From positions 27,175,178 to 27,239,177 of the forward strand of contig NC_090765.1 in NCBI RefSeq assembly GCF_036898095.1: a DNA stretch of 64,000 bases, read 5' to 3'. The stretch comes from Palaemon carinicauda (Eukaryota; Arthropoda; Malacostraca; Decapoda; Palaemonidae). Both the position numbers and the translations under genes were made by a program. Under the pieces are notes generated by a model. The model searched no databases, had not been told where the DNA came from, and worked only from the letters and a program-made list of their open reading frames with translations. This document shows, in pieces, positions 46,015-56,751 of the stretch (position 1 is the stretch's first letter; each line of letters opens with the position of its first letter).

Positions 46015-47735
46015 TACTACTAACATCATTAACACTACCATTGAAATTCTAGAAAGGTTAGAGATAGAGAAAGATAAAAGTTGCAGAGAATGTAACCACA
46101 ACTCAATGTTTATATTTTCTCAGGAGGACTCGCATTGATAAAAGTTGATTTCATTGTTGATATGAAATTTTCCTCAAATTGTCTATTCATTATGAAATTA
46201 TGCCAATAAAATGTAAGGTAAATATGGTTTGGTTATATTTATTATCAGTTAGGCCTGCACTAGCCTATCAATACTTGAAAAGCCAAGCATTTTTATACAT
46301 TTTGTGCAGCGTTGCTTGCAGACTTTGAATGGCTTCACAGAGACAGAAAATTTATTTTTGAGAACTAACGACTGCATAAAAGGGGAATCGTACAATTCGA
46401 ACACGCATATTTCAGGACCTTATTGTAGTCTGAAGCACAAGGGGGCAAGCAGAGAAGGGGAAGCCCGAGAAACTATCTACAAATAAAGACTTTTTTTTTC
46501 ATTTTCTTCAGGTCTAGTTTCAGTTCAATGTAAGTTATCAGACAGAAGACCCTCTGATAAAGAGCTACACTCAATACAACGCACGAGCAAGGTACACGTG
46601 AGTACTCTGTACGTAATGTATTTTGCTGATAGGAGATTTTTCACTATGCATTCTCAACAAAACACAATTAAAAAAAATTTGGAAAATATACATAAAAAAA
46701 CTCATTTAGAAGGAAGCAAGAACTGTACTGTAACAGCTAAAAGTGCAGAAAAATAAAGCAATGCAATTACTTGTAGCCAAAACTTCATCAATAAAAAGAA
46801 TGAACAAAATGGTGGCATGTAGGTGGGGTTGCTGTTTACTTGTTCGTTTATTTCACCGGTGCCTCTTTCGTATGAGAACAAGGTTTTACAAATGTCACAC
46901 CAAAAACAATATCAGCTTTTATTTTGGTATAAGTTTTCCATTCTTAGAATAAATAGCAAATATATACCATCAAATTTCATTAAAACAATCATCATTCATA
47001 ATTAATGTTCCAATATATACCAGGAAATTTCATTAAAACAATCATCATTTATAATTAAGTGTTATAAGTGCTTCTACAGTAGTTGTTGCTAATCCCTTAA
47101 AGGGGCAGAGGTAAGCTCAAAATAATTCTGACATTCAAAAATCAGACTTCTTATCAACACTGACCCTTAGAGAACCATCCAAATCACTCAAGTTTTACAG
47201 TACACCAAGTTACTTATCTTATCTTCTTGTATACAGTAAACAGATCCTTATCTACATGGTCTCAATGAATATCAAAACAAACCGAAAACTAAGACGTAAA
47301 TATTCATCTACAATATCTTCGTGACACAAAAATGCATAAGACGATGCATTTGTAAAGATATGTAAGGGATCCTTTTGTCAAGTACTTTACAACAATAATG
47401 TAGAAGAAATTACACACCACAGACAAAGGTCAAAGGTAAAAGATCGCATTAACCATTTAATTATACTGTAATATAGATTGCCTGAAGATCTATACTGTTA
47501 TAAACTAGAGCCTATGTCTTTAAATTCATGTCTCATATGAAATCGAATACAAATTTCATTGCCATCATCATCGTCACCACCACACTAGGTAAGTCTTGAT
47601 TGTCCCAAACCCAGCACTCGGGTAAACCATTTCACTTTGTATGCTTTCAATGAAGTTAGTCCTTATGTTATGATACTCATAGTGTCACTTTAAAGAAGAA
47701 TAATTGTAATAGAATGTATTGTAAAAAAAAAATGA
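46015..47735. other. no supported gene
   Basis: AT-rich flank between the LINE end and the DIRS element. Short open frames only, without splice or family support. Confidence 0.45.
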
Positions 47736-47739
47736 CAAA

Positions 47740-47975
47740 ATGACAAATTCAGAGATAATTTGCATTTTTCTTTAACTAATAAAAACCTTGAGTTATTTAT
47801 TTGGATTATATTTTGGTAAAGCTGGAAGGTAGCCATTAGACTTGAAATGCGAGGTGGCAACCCTGCCTAACCACTTGAGCAGGTAGGCTCGGGATGGCTT
47901 GGGGGTACCCAGCCGCCTCTATATATACTCTCGCAGCAGTGAGGTACGTCACTTTCGATTGCAGGCAGGACTTCT
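47740..47975. repeat. DIRS left inverted terminal repeat
   Basis: Pairs with 55,515-55,710 in inverse orientation. The outer edge begins near tgacaaattcagagataat. This is the 3' end of the element in its coding sense. Confidence 0.85.
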
Positions 47976-47999
47976 GGGGGACAGGTAATGGCAGGCCAA

Positions 48000-48115
48000 T
48001 TTATATAAATAACACCAAGTTTGTATTAGTTACAAAAATTGACAAATTATCTCCAAATTTATCATTTGTTCCCATACCAACAAACCTTCCTTTATTTATT
48101 TGGATGAGTCACTCT
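48000..48115. repeat. DIRS internal complementary region
   Basis: The first half (gtttgtattagttac, then caaattatctccaaattt) is the reverse complement of the left edge at 47,740-47,800. The second half (catttgttcccataccaaca, then tttatttatttgg) is the reverse complement of the right edge at 55,665-55,712. It therefore bridges the two outer ends, as in the DIRS replication model in which this region templates completion of the ends on a circular intermediate. The copy at 63,480 shows the same arrangement. Confidence 0.82.
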
Positions 48116-48568
48116 TAGGTGGGTGGAAGTCCTAAGTGTGGCATGGACATTGACCCGGTTTTACCTAGTACAGTATACAGTATGACTGCGGTCTAGGGAA
48201 AAACTTTGACACCTTGCTCAAATAAAAATAGTGAGTATAAAAGTGGACTGTGGAATTCAGTGTAATAGAGTTTTTTGTCTTGTATGAACACCTGAGTTTA
48301 TATAGGAAAAAACAAGACGTATCCCATTGCTTACCTCGCAGAAACCAATGGGGACGTGGACAGAATATAAATTTATAACTTATACTAGGCTACACAAGGG
48401 AAGTGATAATTATCTGCAAAGGTTGAAGGCAGCTTGCAGAGGAACCCATGAGAGGGGAAGATGAAGTAAGGAAAAAGCCAGACATACTCTTATTCATCCG
48501 AGTCTTAACCCGGGTAACCCATGCCCTCAACCAGCTGCTGCTTATCCATCAAGGAGCCTGAGGTATTC

Positions 48569-49640
48569 TTAAACCATTTGTTGAGCAGCCATCACAGGAC
48601 CAATTGTGAATGTATCGAGTCTCCTATGGGTCACGTCTTTTAGGTAATAAGCTGTGAAAGTAGCTTGTCTCTTCCACACACCCGCTTGTAGTAATTGCAA
48701 CAAGGAGAAGTTGCGTTTGAATGCCAAGAAAGTGCTAATTCCCCCAACATCATCGGCAAGTTGGAGGAGGATCGGGAGCTAAGACTCTTTCGATCACTTG
48801 GAGGATCCAGGAGGAAACCATGTTTTAAGTGATCCTCCTCTTTATTCTTCCTGAGCTAACAAACAGACGTGTTAGTCTGGGCCGTGTTGCTGCAGTGCAT
48901 TCAAGATAGTATCTCAAACTCCTCACAGGGCATAGTAACAACTGATCTGAGTCATTGGTTACAGAACAGAAATTCGCATCTGAAAGGGCCCGAATCTATG
49001 GTCCAGTACCCCCGGGATTTTGAGTCTTAGCAATGAACTCAGGGACGATGCTGAGTGTCACCCCCCCCCCCTCCTTTTAAATGGGTGTCATATGAGAGGC
49101 CATGAAGTTCACTAACTCTCTTTGCCAGGCTAGATCGAGTAGGAACGTCGTCCTCATAGTGAGGTTTCGGTCACTTGCATGGCGTAATGGTTCGTAGGGA
49201 GATCCTTTCAAGGATATCAAGACATGAATCCCCTTCCAAGGAGGAGGCCTAATCTCTGAATGAAGGCAAGTAACCTCATAACTCCATATGAGTAAAGAAA
49301 GCTCCAACGAAGAGGAAATGTCAACTCCTTTCAGCTTAAAGGCGAGGCTTAAAGCCAAGAGATAGCCTTTCATCGACAAGACAGAAAGAAGCTTTTCCTC
49401 CCGAAGTTATATAAGGAACTCCACTATTATTGGAATAGTGGCATCAAGTGGAGAGAGAGTCCTTCCACGACACCAACCACAGAAGACTCCATTTAGCCTC
49501 GTAGACTGAGGCTGAGGACTTACACAAGTAACCGGACATTCTCTACGCAACATGTCGTGAAAAGCCCTTCTGAAAGATGAGACGCTGGATAGACTCCAGG
49601 CGTGAAATCGAAGCAACTGCATGGTCCAATGAAAGATGTT
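48569..49640 (-). pseudogene. DIRS tyrosine recombinase, degraded
   Basis: N-terminal part near 49,622 starts MQLLRFHAWSLSSVSSFRRA and ends SPLDATIPIIVEFL. It continues with LAFKLKGVDISSSLELSLLI (about 49,330) and PYEPLRHASDRNLT, and in other frames RLFVSSGRIKRRI (about 48,835). The last part is well kept: AGVWKRQATFTAYYLKDVTH, then RRLDTFTIGPVMAAQQMV and a stop at 48,569. This last block holds the catalytic Tyr region. Several frameshifts separate the parts, so the enzyme is dead. It would integrate circular DNA copies by recombination. Confidence 0.8.
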
Positions 49641-49721
49641 CCCGTGTGGTTGTCTTATTAGATCTGGTCGTGGAGGAAGCCCTCGCGGTAGATCTACTAG
49701 AAGTTGCAGGAGGTCCGGGGT

Positions 49722-50880
49722 CTACTCTGCATGATGCCTTAGCGGACCTACAAGGGTTATCATTAGATCTTTGGATGCTCTGGTCTTGTTGAGCAGTCTT
49801 TTCATCAGACAAAACAGGGGAAAGGTGTACATGTCGATCTTGTCCCCCTGTTGTTGAAGTGCATCTTGCCATAGAGCCTGAGGGTCCGGGACTGGAGAAC
49901 AGTACAGCAGAAGCTTGCTGTTCAGAGATGTTGCGAACAGATCTACAATAGGGGAACCCCACAAAGTCAAGACTTTGTTGGCTATCTGACGATTCAAAGA
50001 CCATTCGGAGTCTACTATCTGAGTAGCTCTGCTCAGATTCTCAGCGAGCACATTCATCCTGCCAGAAATGAAGTGAGCTGATAGAGACATCAAATGGTCT
50101 TCTGACCATCTGAGGATCTTCACTGCAAGATGGCATAGAGGCTGCAAAAAGGTACCACCCTGTTTGTTTATGTAAGCCACTACAGTACTGTGGTGGTGTC
50201 GCTCATCAACACCATAGAGTGACCTGCTAGCAATTGTTGGAACTGATGAAGAGCCAGGTAGGCTGCTATCATCTCTAAAAGATTTATGTGCTGGTACCTT
50301 TGTGACTCCGACCAAGGGCCGGAGATTACATGGTGCAGCAGGTGAGCCTCTCCCACCCCTTATTTTGATGCATCTGTGAAGAGCATCAAATCCAGAGGGG
50401 GAACGACAAGATTCTAGCACCGTTGAAGGGTTTCGTCTGCCATCCACCAGTTCAAATCCGTCACCTGGTCCTGAGTTATTGGAACTCGAGTGTTCAGTGG
50501 ATCGCAGTGTTGGTTCCACACGGACTTCAGCTGCCATTGTAGGGATCTTATCATGAGGTGGCCGTTTGGAACTAGATGGATGAGAGAGGTTAGATGGCCT
50601 AACAGACGCAACCAACGAGAAGCCGGAAGGATTTCTTGGACGGTGTCTATTATCACACCGAGGTATACCAGACTTTGTGAAGGTTGCAGGAAAGAATTCT
50701 CGTGATTTATCAGGATCCCCAGGGGACCTTCTCTGTGCTTCAGCCATAGAGCTTCCCTTACTTGCCGCAGCGTTCTTGGGATTCGTCTTGGTGTCCTTCA
50801 ACTCCCTACGTATAGGACGTTCCTCCGGGGTCTTAGGAGGGGGAACTTGCAAGGTTTTCGAGGCACCTGACGAAGCTTTG
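49722..50880 (-). pseudogene. DIRS reverse transcriptase end and RNase H, frameshifted
   Basis: RT thumb text lies in one frame: LGVIIDTVQEILPASRWLRL, then RLLGHLTSLIHLVPNGHLMI and DLNWWMADETLQ (50,414-50,680). RNase H follows: LMLFTDASK (about 50,370), HINLLEMIAAYLALHQFQ, STVVAYINKQGGTFLQPLCH and HFISGRMNVLAENLSR, then WGSPIVDLFATSLNSKL and SPVPDPQALWQDAL. These are the typical DIRS RNase H blocks. The catalytic palm with the DD box, expected upstream, is not seen between this and gag. That suggests an internal deletion. Confidence 0.85.
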
Positions 50881-50899
50881 GCAGTAGGAGCTGAAGGCT

Positions 50900-51780
50900 C
50901 CTCCTCTGGAGGGGCTAAGGAAATCAGACGCCTGTCTGAGGAATGGTCATTCTCATGATCAGGTTCGGTCCTAGGTCATTTGGGAGAAGGTCGGGTTGAG
51001 GAGCCACGCGCTGATGGATTGCGCGACTGCCTGCCTCTACCTCTAGATGAGGAACATCTAGACCTTGATTGGGAACGCGCAGTTCGTGATCATGAACAAG
51101 CTGTCCGTGAACAGGAGCATCTAGCTCTTTTTCGAGAACGGCGTGAGCGTCATGACTTTCTAGCTCGCGAACGTGAATGTCGTTCTCGTGAACGGCGCCC
51201 TCGTGAACGGGAGCGTTGTCCTCACAAGCGCGAGCACCGTTCTCATGATCTAGATCGTAGAGATCTAGAATGCGAGTGTCTGGACCTAGGTCTAGACTGT
51301 GCTCAGGATTGTGCAGAGCGCGATCGCGAGGCTTCTCCTCGAAGAGGAATGCCTTCAAGGAGAGCTCCAGTCTCATTAACGCAAAGTTCTAGAGCATGAA
51401 TGCCTTCCAGAAGAAGAGCATTTGACCTACGATCCATCAGCTCTTGCAATCTTCGCAAAAGGCGATCAAGGGAAGAGTGTCCAAAAGGGTGAGGAAATGG
51501 CGATGCTCGTCCTTTCGTGCTGCTGCTGGTAGGAGGGCTGGTCCCCGGAAGATCAACACCTGCAACCTGCGGGTTCCTGTAAGGAGAAACAAAGGGTTGA
51601 GGGTTACAGGACGATGAGGTCCCAGGATGGCGAGAGGGTTCGTCGTCAACAAGAGGCTGTTGGTGAGGTGAACGCAAGTGATCACCTCGTCCGCGTCTGG
51701 AAGGGCCAGAAGGCGAAAGAAGGACTTCGCTCATTCCAGAGCGTGAGATGTTGATAGCTCTGGAGAAGGATCCTTCCTAC
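50900..51780 (-). pseudogene. DIRS gag-like region with a degenerate charged repeat
   Basis: The minus-strand frame 51,303-51,734 begins MSEVLLSPSGPSRRGRGDHL, and a parallel frame contains LALPDADEVITCVHLT and GTRRLQVLIFRGPA; a frameshift between them is likely. From 51,376 down to 50,924 the frame is rich in H, E, D and R, and the DNA is a degenerate short-period repeat (cgtgaacgg, cgagaacg variants). Family position, upstream of RT, makes gag the natural reading; no conserved gag motif is recognised with certainty. Confidence 0.55.
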
Positions 51781-52124
51781 CACCGCGCTGAAGGAGACGC
51801 AGAAGTTCCTCCTTCAAGGGGGTCCCGAAATCCCTAAGGTCGGCCACACTTGCAAAAGATCTAAAGGGAGAATGGCTCCTAGGCACCTGGAGGCAGGGCA
51901 TGTAGTACGGTACGGTTCGGTACGATATTACGGTACGGTTCGGTTTTTTGGGGGATGTAAGTACGGTTCGATATTACGGTACAATATTTTCCTTTGAGTT
52001 CAGTACGGTACGAAAGTACAATTTTTTTTTTTTCGTACTTAATCGTACCATTTCCGTACCAAGTTCAGATAGGTGTCGCAAGCAGCCAAGCCCCCGCCGC
52101 CCAACCGCCCTATCTGCTATGTAT

Positions 52125-52639
52125 CTTGACAGAAGATAGAATGTTCTCCTCACCGAAGAACAGAAGGAACTTAGTCAAATACATCTTCTTGGACTCTGGA
52201 AAAAATTAAAACTATTTCTTCTACTAGTACTATGTCGTCAGTCTCTATGCTGGCAAAAGATGATTCATTCACGAGCGGCGATAGTGATGGTGAAGGTGAC
52301 TCAGCACTTGGGTCAGTAGATATAGTAGAGCAATTACTCCGAGTCAGTGATGTAAGCAGAGCAACTGATACCACAAACAAAGAGAGTGAAGTGGCTGAGC
52401 ATATCAAAATGTTCGCCAAAGCTTCACGTATCAGTAAAAATGAGTGTATTTTCCAGTGGTGGCATTATCAACAAGAAAGTGCACTAAAAAATCTTGCTGA
52501 AGTAGCAGTTGCTCTGCCTGTTACTCAAGCGAGTGTAGAGCGCACATTCTCTGGGTTGCGCTATATTCTTAATGATTTAAGACTAGGTCTAAAAGAGGAT
52601 ATTGTTGAAGCTGTAATGCTATTACGCTGCAACACATAA
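52125..52639 (+). pseudogene. hAT transposase C-terminal remnant (dimerisation domain)
   Basis: In one frame LTEEQKELSQIHLLGLWKKL is seen at about 52,125-52,210. After a frameshift, the frame from 52,232 to 52,639 reads with SDGEGDSALGSV, then ISKNECIFQWWHYQQ, NLAEVAVALPVTQASVERTF and SGLRYILNDLRLGLKEDIVE, ending LLRCNT and a stop. The block (W)W..Q......LA..A.A.P.T.ASVER.FS is the hAT C-terminal dimerisation domain, and its final residues are complete. The catalytic and zinc-finger parts are absent. Confidence 0.9.
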
Positions 52640-53134
52640 AACTGTATGAATGTCTAATACTGTATAACTGAACATTTTCCTTTTGTAACCTTAGCAAAAT
52701 AAAATTGTATTACTGTATATCATTTATGTATTACATAACACCAATCTTGAAGTGGAAGTAGTAGTACAGTGGTACCTCTACATACGAATTTAATTTGTTC
52801 CACAACCAACTTCGGATGTAGAAAATGTTCGGATGTAGAAACGAATTTTCCCATACAAATACATGGTAATTCATTTAATTCGTTCCTCAGCCTAAAAACC
52901 CATAATAAATCCTTAATAAATGGCTACACATAATTACACATAACAATAACATAACTGCATAATATGAAAGAAGCATGTAAAAAAGATAATTATAAAGAAA
53001 TGATAAATAAAAAATGTGTTTTATTGCCACTTTACCTTAGAGACAGGCCAACGCAGGTGTAGGATTTGCTACGCTAAGAGGAGACGGACGATCGGCGAGA
53101 AGGTAGACATGGTGTTAACATGTTCCTTAAATAC

Positions 53135-53138
<4 letters not shown>

Positions 53139-53212
<74 letters not shown>

Positions 53213-53251
53213 TTCTTCACTGTTAGTGTTAGAGACGTCTATTAATTTTTT

Positions 53252-53320
<69 letters not shown>
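53139..53320. repeat. (CT)n followed by (GA)n microsatellites
   Basis: About 34 CT units, a 46-bp spacer, then about 34 GA units. These two tracts alone can pair with each other. Confidence 0.98.
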
Positions 53321-53322
<2 letters not shown>

Positions 53323-53968
53323 AACAAAAATGAGAGATTAAACAAAAATGTGTTGTGTACATATGATTTTTAACAGCGTTAACGAGTTGAAAGACAGTTA
53401 AATGTAACTAAAAAAAACAATATCAGCGAATCTGAATTCCTTTATTAACTAAAACAAATATTGATACAAACACACTCGTGTGCGTATGCGCAAACACACA
53501 CACACGCACGAGGAGACACGATTGGCGAGGAGGTAGAGATGGTGACTGCGATAACATACCGTAACTTACACTACGGAAATTTTAATCTAACTTAGCTTAT
53601 TTATTTTTTTTTTTAATTTTTATATTTCATATTTTTTACATTTTTTTTTCTTTTAATTTTTTATTTTCATCACTTTCAGTGACGAGTTACGGTATGTTAT
53701 CGCAGTCACCATCTCTACCTCCTCCCCGACCGTCTCTCTTATTGCGTAGCAATTCTTGCACCTGTGTGTGTGTTTGTGCATACGCACACAAGTGTGTTTG
53801 TATCAATATTTGTTTTAGTTAATAAAGGAATTCAGATTAGCTGTTATTACTTTCTTAGTTACATTTAATTGTTTTTCAACTTGTTGACGCTGTTAAAAAT
53901 CATATGTACTCTAAACACATTTTTGTTTAATCTCTCTCTCGGGAAAAAAAAATACTATAACAGTGAAG

Positions 53969-53971
<3 letters not shown>

Positions 53972-54058
<87 letters not shown>
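53972..54058. repeat. (GA)n microsatellite
   Basis: About 43 GA units; part of the right arm of the palindrome. Confidence 0.98.
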
Positions 54059-54060
<2 letters not shown>

Positions 54061-54754
54061 TTATTTAAAGAACATGTTAATGCTATGTTTAGAGAGAAAC
54101 AGAAAAAAAGAGAAGTCTTATTTAAAAGAGCTTGTTAATGCTATCATGGTTTTCTTTGCTTCACTTTTTTCTTTCTTTCTGTTCATCACGCTGGCCCTTC
54201 TCACAAATGATCGTTGCTAACAATCTCTTTGTCCTTTATCCCTATCAACAAAGGGCCTTCTATCTCTTCCAGGGTATTGCTAAGATGTCTTATAATAATA
54301 GTGATCCCCTTCGATGGTTATTTGCTTTAATGGCTACCTTCAGCTTGATGATCCCCGAGATCATAGGCCTATTCCGGCCATATTGTTTAGCCATACAGTA
54401 TCACTCACATGCACACTGCTCTCATGTTTTTCTATAATTCTTGCTTCAATTCTAATGAAAGAATTGCCTTCTTCCTGTACTGAAACTTAGCTTCTTAGGC
54501 ACCATGATTATAGGTAAAATCAAAAAAGAAATGTGAGAAAAGGAAGAAAATAAGCACTGTTAATAACAGACCAAACAGAGGACAACCACATGATACACAC
54601 AAGAATAGAGAACTGAGCACTAAACGCTCAATGGCGTAATGTTTACTTCGTGTGTCGAAATAAAATTCGGGTGTAGAGTCAAAAATTTGCTCGAATTTTA
54701 CTTCGGATGTTGGAAAATTCGGATGTAGATACGTTCGTGTGTAGAGGTTCCACT

Positions 54755-54755
<1 letters not shown>

Positions 54756-54821
<66 letters not shown>
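54756..54821. repeat. (GTA)n microsatellite
   Basis: About 22 GTA units directly after the nested TIR element; a short gtagta run precedes that element at 52,758-52,766. Confidence 0.97.
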
Positions 54822-54823
<2 letters not shown>

Positions 54824-55514
54824 CCATGTTATGTCTATATGAACTGCAATGTAAAAAAGAAAGTAAGTACGGAAACAGTACGAAATTACGGTACGATAAA
54901 ATATCGTACTAGTACGGTACGGTATGAATTTTTAGGTACTGTACAAAATTACGGTACGGTAAAAATGCGTGGTACGAATTACGAAAAAACAAATCGAACC
55001 GTACCGTACTACATGCCCTGCCAGGAGGTGAAGCTGCTCCTCTAGGGGAAGCAACAACTCCCCCAGTAACCCGGGGTTGCCAAGGAGTTAGTCGGTCTGC
55101 GCTCCTACTCGATCGTCCCTTGGAAGAGCGCAAGCGAGGAGCTTTTGAAAGAGATTTGGGGGTGCAAGGCGAAGAAGACCGCGCTTTCCTCGCCCCTAAG
55201 GGAGAAAGATTGCACTTGGCCTTCTTCTTCCTTCACCGTCCAAATTTCCCCCACTGGGAGGCAGACCACTCCCTACACTCTGCACAGGGCGAACCCTGCT
55301 CGCCGGCGATGCCCTCTGCACGAAGGACACAGTGTGCGGGTCGGTCCCAACGAAGACACGAAAGCAGCGCAACAGGCACCCTCGCGCCATGGACAGGTAC
55401 GCATGAAGGGGATCAGAGAGAAAACACACACACCTGAAGAGAAAAAGAATACTGTATCAAAAGTATGTCAGTCTCGGGAGAGAGAGCACATGTCCGATCT
55501 CTACCAGGCCAAAA

Positions 55515-55710
55515 GAAAAAGTGACGTACCTCACTGCTGTGAAAGTATATATAGAGGTGGCTGGGTATCCCCCGCCAACTCCCGCCTACCCACTCAAGCG
55601 GTTAAGCAGGGTTGCCACCTCGCATTTCAATTCTAATGGCTACCTTCCAGCTTTGCCAAAAGATAATCCCAATAAATAACGGAAGATTTGTTAGTATGGG
55701 AACAAATGAA
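55515..55710. repeat. DIRS right inverted terminal repeat
   Basis: Inverse partner of 47,740-47,975; the outer edge ends near gggaacaaatgaaatg. This is the 5' end of the element in its coding sense. The 490 bp between it and the hAT show CG-rich text without a recognised domain. Confidence 0.85.
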
Positions 55711-55714
55711 ATGT

Positions 55715-56400
55715 AGGTAACCAAAAATAATATATATATGGTATCATAAGTGATCCACAGTATAGTAGTACAGTAGAACATAACAATAACGGACATTGCT
55801 ACTACACACTTCAGAGTAACAGATTACATTCAGTTACCTAGAGTAACATTTGGTTGGTAAAAGTTTTAATAAAATAAGAACATAGTTCCGAGATATTTAT
55901 ATTCATTTACTGTATTTATATAAAGGTAATTTACCGTGCAAGGCGGTATATCTTAGCAATTTATGTTTGCCAACGGTTATATAAGCGGATGAGCAACTTG
56001 GTGGAGTAACGAGAACTTTGGGTGTGGAGGAAATGCCCCCTAAATCTCAATGAAGTCACTGGCAGCAGGGTGATGGATTGGGTTTAAAGTGATAGACAAG
56101 ATGTCTTTTCAGCTTTTACTCCTGATACCTGGCAGATGATCTTACTGTAATTAGTATGGGCCGACAGGGGTCACTTGCCTAAGTAAGATGGGTACTGCTT
56201 ATCACAAGGAGCTGGCTATCCTTTGATGAATTTAGCCAATGAATCCTCTAAGGATTTAGGCAGTCTATGGAAAGCATAAATGACAGAGATGGCCACATGT
56301 TCTGGCCGTAGCGGGGTGCTAAGTATATCCCGGTTTATAAATACTAAAGAAAAACTGAAAATTGGTATGTAATTTGAATATTACAACCCAGAATCAGACT
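55715..56400. other. no supported gene
   Basis: Flank between the DIRS right end and the next LINE fragment. A short TA-rich run lies near 55,728. No coding signal. Confidence 0.45.
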
Positions 56401-56409
56401 GGGAAGTTA

Positions 56410-56751
56410 TAGTGGAGAATGAATTTATGAAATATAGTTTGGATATCTTGGCCCTAACTAAAACTCATAAGGGGATTTGTAAAAATATCTCAGACCCAGT
56501 CAATATATATATATATATATATCTTACTCAGGAAGATATATATATTAGCAGAACACCACAGGACTTGCAAAGCTTGCTTACCAGAATGCAGGAAATACCA
56601 TGAGGTTGGACTCAAGATAAATAGAAGAAAGACATAGATGATGAGAACAGAATTTGCAATGGAAGATGAAATATCATTGGAAGAAGAAAGGATTATTGAG
56701 TTGGAATCACTTGAATATTTAGGAACTATGATCTCTAATACAGGATCTTTA
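56410..56751 (+). mobile_element. RTE-like LINE fragment, left part
   Basis: From about 56,540, short plus-strand frames read TCKACLPECRKYH, then MMRTEFAMEDEISLEEERII and ELESLEYLGTMISNTGSL. The LEYLGTMIS block is the LINE post-RT connection, as in FKYLGSTVA at 5,290. The fragment is cut at 56,751 by the TIR element and resumes at 59,571. A (TA)n run lies at 56,502-56,523. Confidence 0.75.

Larger units (their letters stand above)
53055..54180. repeat. long imperfect palindrome with (CT)n and (GA)n arms
   Basis: The segment from about 53,340 to 53,575 (gttaacgagttgaaagac, gaattcctttattaactaaa, tattgatacaaacacac, gaggtagagatggtgactgc, gataacataccgtaac) reappears inverted at about 53,685-53,905. 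Outside it, (CT)n 53,139-53,206 and (GA)n 53,253-53,320 face (GA)n 53,972-54,058. The sequences near 53,110-53,130 and 54,060-54,090 (ttccttaaata versus tatttaaagaacatgttaat) also pair. The arms are about 500 bp with a spacer of about 110 bp. Confidence 0.85.
52767..54755. mobile_element. TA-flanked TIR element nested in the hAT, 1,989 bp
   Basis: The left end is cagtggtacctctacatacg; the right end read inward is cagtggaacctctacacacg. TA flanks both. The subterminal region repeats ttcggatgtaga-like units on both sides. It landed inside a (GTA)n tract: gtagta precedes it and about 22 GTA units follow. No transposase is found; the interior is a long palindrome. The end sequence and TA duplication fit a non-autonomous Tc1/mariner or Tigger relative. 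Confidence 0.88.
51894..55020 (+). mobile_element. hAT DNA transposon, 3,127 bp, inserted in the DIRS element
   Basis: Starts CAGGGCATGTAGTACGGTAC and ends with its reverse complement, GTACCGTACTACATGCCCTG. The 8-bp flanks cctggagg (51,886-51,893) and ccaggagg (55,021-55,028) differ at one base and are the expected hAT target duplication. CAGGG ends are common in hATs. Both subterminal regions are full of short tacggtacg-type motifs, which hAT transposases often bind. Only the C-terminal end of the transposase remains. A second TIR element is nested at 52,767-54,755. Confidence 0.93.
47740..55710 (-). mobile_element. DIRS-type tyrosine-recombinase retrotransposon, with nested insertions
   Basis: The ends are inverted repeats of about 200 bp. 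The right arm, read on the minus strand, repeats the left arm from 47,815 on: agctggaaggtagccatta, gaaatgcgaggtggcaaccc, then cctctatatatact and agcagtgaggtacgtcac. Just inside the left arm, 48,000-48,115 is complementary to both outer edges (see separate entry). The minus strand carries gag-like, RT/RNase H and tyrosine recombinase remnants in DIRS order. The hAT at 51,894-55,020 is inserted between the 5' terminal repeat and gag. Without it the element is about 4.8 kb. The RT palm appears to be deleted and frames are broken. Confidence 0.88.

Noticed and set aside
49722..50852. A 376-codon open frame as a host gene
   Set aside because: Its C-terminal half is DIRS RNase H, and it lies between DIRS inverted repeats; the N-terminal half is an out-of-frame reading.
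50980..51399. Plus-strand arginine-rich frame resembling an SR protein
   Set aside because: It is antisense to the DIRS gag-like region and made of a degenerate short-period repeat.
53016..54220. Open frames made of SLSLSL or RERERE runs
   Set aside because: They are translations of (CT)n and (GA)n microsatellites; the same applies to 57,770-58,350.
54495..55045. Frames with poly-L or poly-V
   Set aside because: Translation of the (GTA)n array, with no conserved flanks.
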